Positions 19,706 through 27,499 of a DNA stretch of 64,000 nucleotides are shown here, piece by piece; the stretch's first letter is position 1, and every line of letters begins with the position of its first letter. Made by a program: the position numbers and the translations under genes. The DNA lies in NCBI GenBank assembly GCA_015152555.1, contig SUTS01000008.1:36515-100514 (forward strand). Direction: 5' to 3'. The DNA is from Cyanobacteria bacterium SIG26. GTDB taxonomy: Bacteria; Cyanobacteriota; Vampirovibrionia; Gastranaerophilales; Gastranaerophilaceae. The notes below the pieces were generated by a model. It was not told where the DNA came from, did no database searches, and worked only from the letters and a program-made list of their open reading frames with translations.

Positions 19706-19876
19706 CCCGAAGAATCTCGTAAAATTGTATAAAATAATAATAAGAGATTCTTCGCTTATTCGGTGCTCGCAATAAACGGCACCGCTCACACTTGCAACGA
19801 AAACTCAACGTTTCCGTTGACGCGTGTTCGTCTCTCACTACGTTCGTGCCTCTGCTCACACCGACCCAGAATGACG
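19686..19876. repeat. Nested inverted-repeat element with CGTCATTCTG ends
   Basis: Terminal inverted repeats CGTCATTCTG (19686-19695) and CAGAATGACG (19867-19876) enclose a GGGC-ttta-GCCC hairpin and a second inverted pair GAAGAATCTC (19709-19718)/GAGATTCTTC (19744-19753). It resembles non-autonomous intergenic repeats with a 'GTCATTCTGAG...GAAGAATCTC' consensus. Confidence 0.6.
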
Positions 19877-19886
19877 GGTTATTCGA

Positions 19887-22091
19887 TTACTGTTGGAATA
19901 ATGAGAATGCTTTTTCAATACCTTTTGAAATCAAGTTTTTCGCTGATTCGATCTCTTGAGTAATTGAAGAGATTTCTGTATCTAATTGTTTCGTTTTAAG
20001 GTCAATAGAATCTTCTTTGTATGTTAATTCAGCTTTTTTAGATGCAAATTCAGCTTCTGCACGGGCAATAGCATCTGTATCAGAAACTTCTACAATATAA
20101 CCGGTATCATTATATCTTGTTTGGTAGTAGTACCCATCATCATAATTCAATGATGACAATGAATAGCGACCATTCTTAATTAGTGATTCTAAATATTCAG
20201 GCTCATCAATAGCGACATCTTCTTTCCAGCCGTGAACAAGAATATTGTTGTACAATTGATCAAAGAAATCGGCGATTTTTTCATCATTAGACAATTCTTC
20301 TTCGGGACTAAGGTCAGCCGCAAATACATAATCTGGATTATCTGTTACGTACACTGAAGTTTCTGCACTTCTTCCGACAACATATTCTGAATCTTCACCT
20401 CTTAGGTAGTTATCATAATATGTTAAGAAAGAAGCAAGCATGTTAGTCAAACTTACCGCTCCATAATGGCTGCTGCTATCCATACCGATTGCGTTCATAT
20501 TGACGGCATTATCGTATGCTGAGTTATCAGTAACACTGTTACCGGCTTTAGTTCCGGAGTTTTCAACACGCTTAAATTGTTTCATAGTCATGTTATATGC
20601 AAATTCTAATGCTTCATTAGAAATATCATCGACGTTTAAACCTGTTCCTGACAAATCTTTAGTTGATGAATAACCAAATGATTCTATCAATGAATTAAAC
20701 AATCTTGTTATTCGCGCTTGTAAATTAGCTGCTGATTCGGCATTTGTGTTCTTTATTTCAAATCCATTACCATCCTTCCAGGTGCCGTCACCAACGTCGG
20801 AAACAAAGACAATATTACTGGTTAAAATATCTCCAATTGTCAATTCCTTCATTGTGTCGTAACTTGATACAATTACGCCATTCTGTACGATATTAAAACC
20901 ACCACCAAATTGGTTATTAGCATTGAAGAGATAATCGTTATTAGATGTTTGTGTTATATCTTTAATATCCAATATTGCACCAGTATGAGTAGCATCATAC
21001 ACTGTTTCAAAATTAGTTTTATCCTTATTTACAAGTGTCTTGATTGAATTAAAAATACTGTCAACATTTTCGTTGTTGTATAAATTAATTAATGCGGAGA
21101 GATCTTCAGATGTTGATTCACCATATTTATATCCACCATCAGTAGTAGTAGTAATACCTAACGTTGCTAAATCAGCATCACTCAATACTTTTTTAGGGTT
21201 TTTGATTAACTCAAGTTGTAAAATTAATTTATCTAATGTCTCGATTTGTTTTTTGTCATCCTCGGTAGGTGTAGCATAATAAACTTTTGTACCGTCCCAA
21301 GCCAATTTTCTACCTGCTTCCAAATCAGTTTTCATATTTTTTAATTTTGCAAGTAATCTGTCAGATGCTGTTTGGTTAACGATATCTTGGTTTAAATTTT
21401 CATAAGCCACAATTTCTTTATCATATTCAACCTTAGTAATTGAATATTGATGTTGGGTACCTTCTTGTACTAAGGTTCCCCAGTCTATAAGTTGTTGACC
21501 GATAGCTTCGCTCAAAATGATATCTGCAAGTTCACACATTACTGCAGATGATTTATTATTCACAGAACCACCCAAACCGGCATAAGGATCCCAATCCAAA
21601 CCGTTACTAACAGAAATCTCTTTTGAAGTATCGATCTTATTGTCGGTATAATCATAATCGTATTTGGTAATATTATCTGCAGTACTTTTGGTTACAAGAC
21701 CTTCACCTGCTAATGCGGCAATAAACTTGTCGCGTTGTTCTTGAGAACCGATACCACCGGCTCTTGAAATGCCTGCAGCTCTTGCAGCTCTTGCATATTG
21801 GCTGTTTAATACAATTGCTCCTGATTGGGTTGTAACCATGTAAGAATTATAATCATTCAATGCAGAAGGAGACATTAATACTCCATAACTCAACCCAAAG
21901 TCGGCAGATACAGCTTCATTTGACCACATTAATTTAGTCGCATTCATGGCATTAGCGTACGTGTTTGAAATATCAGCCAACTGTCTTGTGATATTTAGCT
22001 TTTGTTGAGCTAAATCAGTCGACTTGAATTCACAGTCCGCCTTGCGTGCTGTTAAACATAAAAATCTAGCTTGTGACGCTGCCAATCCCAT
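19887..22091 (-). CDS. 'MGLxASQAR' family protein, 734 aa, sigma-28 promoter
   Basis: Not a family I can name. N-terminal residues 1-55 (MGLAASQARFLCLTARKADCE...) and the C-terminal 55 residues, a predicted coiled coil with KQLDTEISSITQEIESAK, are conserved with the 520-aa protein at 57013-58575; the middle parts differ. Conserved helical ends around a variable centre recall axial flagellar proteins (hook, rod, flagellin). The gene is preceded by an exact TAAAGTTT-N11-GCCGATAA promoter and the Shine-Dalgarno GAAAGGATT. There is no Sec signal peptide. I infer a flagellar/type III-exported structural or effector protein. Confidence 0.75.
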   Translation of the reverse strand: MGLAASQARFLCLTARKADCEFKSTDLAQQKLNITRQLADISNTYANAMNATKLMWSNEAVSADFGLSYGVLMSPSALNDYNSYMVTTQSGAIVLNSQYARAARAAGISRAGGIGSQEQRDKFIAALAGEGLVTKSTADNITKYDYDYTDNKIDTSKEISVSNGLDWDPYAGLGGSVNNKSSAVMCELADIILSEAIGQQLIDWGTLVQEGTQHQYSITKVEYDKEIVAYENLNQDIVNQTASDRLLAKLKNMKTDLEAGRKLAWDGTKVYYATPTEDDKKQIETLDKLILQLELIKNPKKVLSDADLATLGITTTTDGGYKYGESTSEDLSALINLYNNENVDSIFNSIKTLVNKDKTNFETVYDATHTGAILDIKDITQTSNNDYLFNANNQFGGGFNIVQNGVIVSSYDTMKELTIGDILTSNIVFVSDVGDGTWKDGNGFEIKNTNAESAANLQARITRLFNSLIESFGYSSTKDLSGTGLNVDDISNEALEFAYNMTMKQFKRVENSGTKAGNSVTDNSAYDNAVNMNAIGMDSSSHYGAVSLTNMLASFLTYYDNYLRGEDSEYVVGRSAETSVYVTDNPDYVFAADLSPEEELSNDEKIADFFDQLYNNILVHGWKEDVAIDEPEYLESLIKNGRYSLSSLNYDDGYYYQTRYNDTGYIVEVSDTDAIARAEAEFASKKAELTYKEDSIDLKTKQLDTEISSITQEIESAKNLISKGIEKAFSLFQQ

Positions 22092-22139
22092 GATTTTCGT
22101 AATCCTTTCGACTTTTAGTCATTGTTTTGCTTAATTATG

Positions 22140-22166
22140 TTATCGGCATAAATTCTTAAAACTTTA
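22140..22166 (-). promoter_or_regulatory. Exact sigma-28 (FliA) consensus promoter
   Basis: On the minus strand TAAAGTTT (22159-22166), an 11-base spacer (22148-22158) and GCCGATAA (22140-22147) match the FliA consensus at all 16 positions. It lies about 48 bases before the start codon of the 734-aa protein. Confidence 0.85.
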
Positions 22167-22336
22167 GACATTTAACTTTAATTGTTAAGAATTTGTTACA
22201 AACCTTCTTATGATGTATTCAGGTCAATATTTCCTTTTCTGGATGAGGAGGGGTGAGGGGTAAAAGTAAAATGTCAAAGATTTCCCCCCTCCTAGGGGGA
22301 GGACAGGTTGAGGGGTTGATGTTAATATCCAACTTA
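22167..22336. other. Intergenic stretch with C/G-rich imperfect hairpin
   Basis: Contains GAGGGG-type direct repeats and a CCCCTCCTAGGGGGAGG inverted repeat (about 22286-22303). No gene is supported here. Repeat B follows. Confidence 0.5.
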
Positions 22337-22415
22337 ATAGATCCTAAATCACCAAGTAGGAACAGAAAATCACGATTCGTATCCTTATCGGATTTTCTAG
22401 TCAGTTCAGGATGAC
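22337..22415 (-). repeat. Dispersed repeat B, copy 1
   Basis: 79 bp, matching the reverse complement of 61783-61861 with about five differences. It contains an inverted pair AGAAAATC/GATTTTCT around a variable centre, so it can fold as a hairpin. Confidence 0.85.
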
Positions 22416-22524
22416 ATGATGTGGCTGGGTTCAATCAGGAAAGGAAGGACAACGGTTACCCCCTCTTGAAATAACAATTGTTACGAGGTATTATTATAAT
22501 GTGGATTATAGATGGGGTATAACT

Positions 22525-23025
22525 ATGAAGAAAATATTTGCGTTGTTATTGGTTATTGGAATCGCAAGTCCTGTTTTTGCAATCAATGAAGTTCCTAAAA
22601 AATTAAGCAGAAAATGCCGTAAACATCCTGAAAAATGTCAAATTCAATTAACTACACCTATACAAGAGCAGCAAATGACATTAGGTGCAGTTCAAAAGGA
22701 TATAAAAGTGGGCACTTCTCAAGCAGATGTTGCTGTTGCATTAGGTTCTCCAAATATTGTCACTCAAGATGCAGATGGGCGCGAAACTTGGATTTATGAT
22801 AAAGTTTCATCTATAACATCTTACGGAAGTTCAGGTTTTGGAATCGGTGCCGGCGGCTTAGGTGGCGGGATTGGCGGTAGCGCTTTTGGCGGCGGCTTAG
22901 GAAATGTTAGCTACGGGAAACGTGGCGGCACAATACAATCCGTTCAGAAAACCCTTACAGTTGTTTTAAAATTCGATGAAAATAAGAATGTTCATTCTTT
23001 CTCATATCACATGAGTTCATTTTAG
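22525..23025 (+). CDS. BamE/SmpA-like small envelope protein
   Basis: 166-aa exported protein. The signal peptide (MKKIFALLLVIGIASPVFA) is followed by a short Lys/Cys-rich segment and a SmpA/OmlA-type fold (GAVQKDIKVGTSQADVAVAL, GSPN, then ETWIYD), interrupted by a glycine-rich loop (about residues 104-133). In other bacteria such domains support outer-membrane protein assembly. I start at the ATG at 22525, which begins the signal peptide, rather than the in-frame GTG at 22501. No lipobox cysteine is present. It is the first gene of a run of four closely spaced genes. Confidence 0.7.
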   Translation: MKKIFALLLVIGIASPVFAINEVPKKLSRKCRKHPEKCQIQLTTPIQEQQMTLGAVQKDIKVGTSQADVAVALGSPNIVTQDADGRETWIYDKVSSITSYGSSGFGIGAGGLGGGIGGSAFGGGLGNVSYGKRGGTIQSVQKTLTVVLKFDENKNVHSFSYHMSSF

Positions 23026-23035
23026 GGGATAAATT

Positions 23036-23560
23036 ATGTTAAAAAGACTTTTAATTGTTTTATTTATAATATGTATAGCATTGCCAGTTTGTGCAAGAAA
23101 AAAGGTTGAGGAGGAAATTATTACCCCTATGTCTCAGCTTGAAAAACGACAATTCCAAACTCGTACTTATGAAACTATTGACAAACCGCTTGTAATGAAG
23201 GCTATGTTAAACGTCCTACAAGATGAAGGTTTTATTGTATATAACGCAAATCCTTTGTTAGGTTTTATTTATGGGGTAAAGGATTTTGACACTTCAGATC
23301 CCAATATTGATATTTCCAAAGAGTTTGGGCTGTCAAAATCTCGTTTAAACTGGAATGGAATTAAAGTTGCAACAATTGAAACTACTGCAAATATTACAGA
23401 ATACGGAAAAAATATGCGCGTTAGAGTGAATTTTAAACGTAAATTATTAAATGTTTATGGCAATGCCCAGTTTATAGATGATGTTAATGATGAGAATTAT
23501 TATCAAGAATTTTTCTCAAAAGTAGATAAAGCAATATTTTTACAGAAACAAAAAATATGA
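23036..23560 (+). CDS. Exported envelope protein of the QTR/LQDxGF type, 174 aa
   Basis: Signal peptide at residues 1-20 (ending LPVCA). The mature part has the pattern RQFQTRTYET...VMKAMLNVLQDEGF...LLGFIYG..D, also seen in the next protein and in small lipoproteins of other bacteria. Function unknown, presumably envelope-associated. It lies ten bases after the BamE-like gene, and its last four bases (ATGA) overlap the next start, so the two are translationally coupled. Confidence 0.65.
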   Translation: MLKRLLIVLFIICIALPVCARKKVEEEIITPMSQLEKRQFQTRTYETIDKPLVMKAMLNVLQDEGFIVYNANPLLGFIYGVKDFDTSDPNIDISKEFGLSKSRLNWNGIKVATIETTANITEYGKNMRVRVNFKRKLLNVYGNAQFIDDVNDENYYQEFFSKVDKAIFLQKQKI

Positions 23561-24162
23561 TGAAAAATTTTGTGATATTGATTTTAGCTATAATATTCCT
23601 AACAGGAACAAATTGTTCAGTTTTGGCAAAACGAGTAAAAGGCGCGTCCGCACTTGAACGCAGAAGTTATGAGACCCATTTTTTTGATACTTCGGATACC
23701 GAAACAGTTATGAAAGCTGCGATTAACACATTACAAGATAGCGGGTTTATCATTCAAGAAATAGAACCGGATTTGGGTTATATACGTGCAAGAAAAATTT
23801 ATAAAAAACGGTTTATAAATAAAGGACGTGTTGTAGGGAATTCTTTAATGCTTGGACTAACGGCAGCTTATGCGGTGTTTACTTATGGTTCTACAGCATA
23901 TTATGTATCTGATCCGACCAGACGAATTTCTAACGAGTTGCACGAAAAAACTATCGTTGTTGACTCAAATGTTAATATTGAAAAGTTTGGGAAAAATAAA
24001 ACTAAAGTCAGATTTGTTGCAGTTCAAAAGGTATTGCAAAATGCCGATGGTTATTCTTTTGTTAAATCTGCGCCGACAAGAGTATTACGTGTTTATGAGC
24101 CAAAAGTTTATCAAGAGTTTTTTGCACAATTAGATAAAAGTATTTTTTATGAGGGTATTTAG
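23557..24162 (+). CDS. Exported envelope protein of the QTR/LQDxGF type, 201 aa (paralogue)
   Basis: Tandem paralogue of the preceding gene: ERRSYETHFFDT..ETVMKAAINTLQDSGF...DLGYIRARK. The signal peptide covers about residues 1-24 (ending SVLA). It carries an extra hydrophobic segment in the middle (NSLMLGLTAAYAVFTYGSTA) that the first copy lacks. It overlaps the upstream stop by four bases and abuts the next gene (stop TAG, then ATG at once). Confidence 0.65.
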   Translation: MMKNFVILILAIIFLTGTNCSVLAKRVKGASALERRSYETHFFDTSDTETVMKAAINTLQDSGFIIQEIEPDLGYIRARKIYKKRFINKGRVVGNSLMLGLTAAYAVFTYGSTAYYVSDPTRRISNELHEKTIVVDSNVNIEKFGKNKTKVRFVAVQKVLQNADGYSFVKSAPTRVLRVYEPKVYQEFFAQLDKSIFYEGI

Positions 24163-24840
24163 ATGCAATATGTCACAATAAAACAAGAAAATAAGGATGG
24201 TAAAGATTTTTTTATAGTAAACGCTATTCCGTTAAAAAACACTAAAAATTCAGTAGTTCAAAGAATTCCACACCCTTTAGGTTCAGACATTTTGGAGTTT
24301 GAAGAGCTTGAAGATGCAAAAGAGGCAGTTACTCGAGCAGGGTTTTCTTATATATTGCCAAATGGTAAAAAAAGTGGGGTTAATAAGGCTGTTGTCCCCC
24401 AAAAAGCATCTCATACTGATTATGATAGATTGGTTTTGAATGCGATTAAAGATAAAGTTGATTCATCAAATTCTGCGGTATCAGCAGCAGCTATTTTAGC
24501 AATTTCAGAATTTGCTTGTGATGAAGTTTATGAAATCTTATTTTCAAAATTGGGCGAAGATAATGATTTAATCCGAAAAAATGCAATTTCCGGCATTTGC
24601 AGATATGGTAATATTTTACAAAACAGGATAATTGAAGCTTTGAAATCATCAAATTGGGTTGTAAGAAATTCTGCACTAAATTGTATTGCAACTCTTGCAA
24701 ATAGCGGGACTTGTGATGTTGAAGCTTATATATTACCATTGACGGAAACTTGCAATGACCCGAATTCTATTGTTCAAACATCTGCGCTAACGACATTAGC
24801 ACAAGTTTATAAAGTTTATCAAAAAACAAAAAGAGCCTAA
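24163..24840 (+). CDS. HEAT-repeat-like protein, 225 aa
   Basis: The N-terminal 70 residues are unrecognised. Residues about 95-220 form four helical pairs with HEAT/PBS-lyase-like spacing (for example 'NSAVSAAAILAISEFACDEV', 'DNDLIRKNAISGICRYGN' and 'SSNWVVRNSALNCIATLAN'). It is soluble and probably a protein-interaction scaffold. It abuts the upstream gene and so is in the same operon. A second HEAT-like protein follows at 25141. Its 3' end overlaps a small convergent gene by four bases. Confidence 0.6.
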   Translation: MQYVTIKQENKDGKDFFIVNAIPLKNTKNSVVQRIPHPLGSDILEFEELEDAKEAVTRAGFSYILPNGKKSGVNKAVVPQKASHTDYDRLVLNAIKDKVDSSNSAVSAAAILAISEFACDEVYEILFSKLGEDNDLIRKNAISGICRYGNILQNRIIEALKSSNWVVRNSALNCIATLANSGTCDVEAYILPLTETCNDPNSIVQTSALTTLAQVYKVYQKTKRA

Positions 24841-25013
24841 CAACTTTTGCGCATCAAATCAGATAATTTTAATTCTTTAGGTGCAGGAGATTTTGCAACA
24901 GAAGCCTTTTCAACAGGAGTCTTTGCTTCTGTTTTGTAATATGATAAACCTACTTGCATATTATTGTTTTTCATCATAAATATTTCTTGAAAAAATGATA
25001 TTATATTGCCCAT
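24837..25013 (-). CDS. Small protein with MQVGL motif, 58 aa
   Basis: A 58-residue frame starting MGNIISFFQEIFMMKNNNMQ, then VGLSYYKTEAK and a charged tail ending LSDLMRKSC. It is supported by a strong Shine-Dalgarno (AGGAGA, six bases before the ATG). The internal MQVGLSYYKTEAK matches the start of the 193-aa protein at 18694 (MQVGLDYQINSAK), which argues that the frame is real. Function unknown. The stop codon overlaps the end of the convergent HEAT-like gene. Confidence 0.6.
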   Translation of the reverse strand: MGNIISFFQEIFMMKNNNMQVGLSYYKTEAKTPVEKASVAKSPAPKELKLSDLMRKSC

Positions 25014-25140
25014 AAAATTTCTCCTAATAATATTATATACTATTTATTTTAGTGTATATCATACATTTAAACGATTATCCCCTAAAAAATCATTGTACTT
25101 TATGTTATATTATTTGTAGGGATTTAGTGAGGAATAAAAT

Positions 25141-25851
25141 TTGAATAATACTTATTATGAAACTTTAGATGAAAATTTTGCACAAGCTTTGAATTTATAT
25201 GAACAGCCATTTTCTCATGAAGAATTAATTGATTTATTAAAATGTGGAAATATTGTGCAAAAACAGATTGCGGCATTAAGATTGGAATGTGTTAAATCTG
25301 TTATTGATGCTGATATTATGATGGCTAATTTAACAGGTCAAGACGGCAAAATTAGAGAAGCTGTTTCTCTAAGATTATGTGAATTTATGTCAAATCCTGA
25401 TTTTATAGATTATTTTAAAAACCCTAAAAATTATCCGATTTTCTTAGATGCAATCATCGATATCAACGGAAATATTTGCCGTAATATAATTGCTGCGGTT
25501 TCTTTTTTAAGAGAAGATAGTGCTTTTTGTTCTATATTTTGTAAAGGACTTATCGAGCTTACAAATATGCTTTTAAACAAAATTGAAGTTATGGATTTTC
25601 AGGACGGGAAGTATAAAGTTAATAAAGAAGTGTTTAAATTATATTGGTGTTTGGAAACGATATATGGTTTTTGGGATAAATTGGAATTTGATGAGTTGAA
25701 GCAAATAATTTTACGCGCGAAAAATATAGAAGAATACACAATTCGCGAAAAAGCTGCAAAAATATTATCATTAGGTTTTGAAGATGAGGATCTGTTAAAA
25801 GCGAGAATTCAGTTACAAAATGACCATAATTATTATGTGAGACGATTTTAG
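25141..25851 (+). CDS. HEAT-like alpha-helical repeat protein, 236 aa
   Basis: Helical repeats are visible, for example 'NIVQKQIAALRLECVKSVID', 'DGKIREAVSLRLCEFM' and 'EEYTIREKAAKILSLGF'. No catalytic motif is seen. The start is TTG at 25141 with GAGGA about eight bases upstream; no better ATG exists nearby. metF follows 18 bases later but has its own promoter overlapping this gene's end. Probably a binding protein; partner unknown. Confidence 0.6.
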   Translation: MNNTYYETLDENFAQALNLYEQPFSHEELIDLLKCGNIVQKQIAALRLECVKSVIDADIMMANLTGQDGKIREAVSLRLCEFMSNPDFIDYFKNPKNYPIFLDAIIDINGNICRNIIAAVSFLREDSAFCSIFCKGLIELTNMLLNKIEVMDFQDGKYKVNKEVFKLYWCLETIYGFWDKLEFDELKQIILRAKNIEEYTIREKAAKILSLGFEDEDLLKARIQLQNDHNYYVRRF

Positions 25852-25854
25852 CTG

Positions 25855-25863
25855 TGGTATAAT
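25855..25863 (+). promoter_or_regulatory. Extended -10 promoter of metF (leaderless)
   Basis: TGG-TATAAT (TG at 25855-25856, TATAAT at 25858-25863) ends six bases before the metF ATG, the same geometry as tag. There is no Shine-Dalgarno. Confidence 0.6.
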
Positions 25864-25869
25864 AGAATT

Positions 25870-26721
25870 ATGGAACTGAAAGAGATTTACGGGCAAACAA
25901 ATGTTATGGGCAAGTTTTCCAAGTTGCCGATTTCCTTTGAGGTTTTCCCGCCCAAAGATGGTAATATATCTGAATTATTTGAGCAAGTTAGAATTTTATA
26001 CAAATATAATCCGGCATTGGTTTCATTGACTTATGGCGCAAACGGCAGTAATAGAGATTTAGCTTATGAATTATTACAGATGTTTATACACTTGGGGTTA
26101 AATGTTATGCCTCATTTCACTTGTGTTGGTTCTTCTTATAATATGGTACAGGGTTATATTCGTGAAATTGAGAATTTGGGTATCGAAAACATCTTAGCTT
26201 TACGTGGAGATTTACCCGAAGATGATTGTTTGTTGGACTTTGAATATGCAAATGATTTAGTTAATTTTATACATCAAAAAAGTAGCTTATCTATTGGAGT
26301 TGCGGGTTATCCGGAATGCCATATTGAGTGTAAAAATATTGATAAAGATATTGAGAATTTGAAAAAGAAGATAGATGCAGGAGCAGATGCAATATTTACG
26401 CAACTATTTTTTAATAATGAAAAATTTTATAGATATGTAGATAAGGTTCGTGCTGCAGGGATTAATGCACCAATTATAGCCGGTATTATGCCGATAAGAA
26501 GCAAAAAACAAATTGAAAAAATGGTATCAATAGCAAATGTAGAAATTCCTGAAAGGTTGAAAAATCAATTGGAACAGTTCCCGCAAAATATAAAAAAAAT
26601 AGGGGTGGAATTTGCTATAAATCAATGTCAGGATTTGATAGATAATGATATAGCAGGATTGCACTTTTTCACTTTAAATCACGCAGATCAAACATCAGAA
26701 ATTTTAGACAATATTTTATAA
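25870..26721 (+). CDS. metF: Methylenetetrahydrofolate reductase
   Basis: 283-aa flavoprotein that reduces 5,10-methylene-THF to 5-methyl-THF for methionine synthesis. It has the family's FEVFPPKDG start, LVSLTYGANGS, LALRGDLP and the late segments 'GADAIFTQLFFNNEKFY' and 'APIIAGIMPI'. The length is normal (about 290). No translation signal is visible and the predicted transcription start coincides with the ATG. No other methionine genes are adjacent. Confidence 0.93.
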   Translation: MELKEIYGQTNVMGKFSKLPISFEVFPPKDGNISELFEQVRILYKYNPALVSLTYGANGSNRDLAYELLQMFIHLGLNVMPHFTCVGSSYNMVQGYIREIENLGIENILALRGDLPEDDCLLDFEYANDLVNFIHQKSSLSIGVAGYPECHIECKNIDKDIENLKKKIDAGADAIFTQLFFNNEKFYRYVDKVRAAGINAPIIAGIMPIRSKKQIEKMVSIANVEIPERLKNQLEQFPQNIKKIGVEFAINQCQDLIDNDIAGLHFFTLNHADQTSEILDNIL

Positions 26722-26776
26722 AATAAAAAGGCAAAAAAATCAAAATTATAAAATAAAATTTGAATAGGAGAAATAT

Positions 26777-27427
26777 ATGGAAAATTTAAACAAATATGTT
26801 GAACATACATTATTAAAACAAGATGCGACAATTGCGGAGTTAGTTAAGCTTTTTGAGGAAGCAAAAGAGCATAAATTTTTAGGTGTTTGCGTCAATCCTT
26901 GCTATGTTTCTTTAGCGAAAGAAAAATTAAAAGACTCTGATGTTAAAATCGTCACTGTTGTAGGTTTTCCACTAGGTGCAAACACAACAGAAACAAAGAT
27001 TTTCGAAACGATTAATGCAATTCGTGATGGTGCTGACGAAATCGATATGGTTATCAATGTTACTATGTTAAAAGATAGAAATTTGGAATATGTGGTTAAT
27101 GAAATTTCTGGAATTAAGGCTGCTTGTCAAGGTAAGGCATTAAAAGTAATTATTGAAACCGATTTATTAACAAAAGAAGAAATAAAATTGGCCAGTGAAT
27201 TGTGTGTAAAAGGTGGAGCCGATTTTGTTAAAACATCAACAGGATTTGTAAAAGGTGGAGTCGGCGCAAAAGTTGAGGATGTTGAATTGATGTTTAACAC
27301 GGTAAAAGATGCAGGGCTCCAAGTTAAAGCATCCGGTGGTGTTCGGGATAAACAAGCCGCTCTTGCGATGATAAAAGCCGGTGCGGTTCGACTTGGTACA
27401 AGTAGTGGAGTGAAAATCGTCAGTTAA
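26777..27427 (+). CDS. deoC: Deoxyribose-phosphate aldolase
   Basis: 216-aa class I aldolase that cleaves 2-deoxyribose-5-phosphate to glyceraldehyde-3-phosphate and acetaldehyde. It has the KYVEHTLLK start, the VVGFPLGA motif, the Schiff-base lysine in VKTSTGF and the terminal ASGGVRD...RLGTSSG. The length is typical. AGGAGA precedes the ATG. It follows metF by 55 bases, but no functional link is evident. Confidence 0.95.
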   Translation: MENLNKYVEHTLLKQDATIAELVKLFEEAKEHKFLGVCVNPCYVSLAKEKLKDSDVKIVTVVGFPLGANTTETKIFETINAIRDGADEIDMVINVTMLKDRNLEYVVNEISGIKAACQGKALKVIIETDLLTKEEIKLASELCVKGGADFVKTSTGFVKGGVGAKVEDVELMFNTVKDAGLQVKASGGVRDKQAALAMIKAGAVRLGTSSGVKIVS

Positions 27428-27466
27428 AATTTTACTTGCTTCGTATAATTAGCTCATTATAATTCA

Positions 27467-27475
27467 TGGTATAAT
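27467..27475 (+). promoter_or_regulatory. Extended -10 promoter before flhB
   Basis: TG-G-TATAAT (27467-27475), 24 bases before the flhB start; AAAGGG serves as the Shine-Dalgarno. Confidence 0.6.
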
Positions 27476-27499
27476 GTAATTACAGAAAGGGTTAAATAA

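Larger units (their letters stand above)
19276..19886. other. Repeat-rich non-coding gap
   Basis: 611 bases without a supported gene. It holds a copy of dispersed repeat A, a G-rich stretch, three copies of a 51-bp tandem unit and a large inverted-repeat element, described separately. Open frames here consist of repeat sequence and lack translation signals. Confidence 0.7.

Noticed and set aside
19585..19735. CRISPR-like array
   Set aside because: Only about 2.4 units, and the sequence between shared blocks is itself similar, so there are no unique spacers; no cas genes are present.
19455..19859. 134-aa minus-strand open frame
   Set aside because: Reads through repeat A, a G-rich stretch and the 51-bp tandem units; repeated peptide segments come from the tandem DNA.
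25850..25872. SAM riboswitch before metF
   Set aside because: There is no leader; the promoter abuts the start codon.
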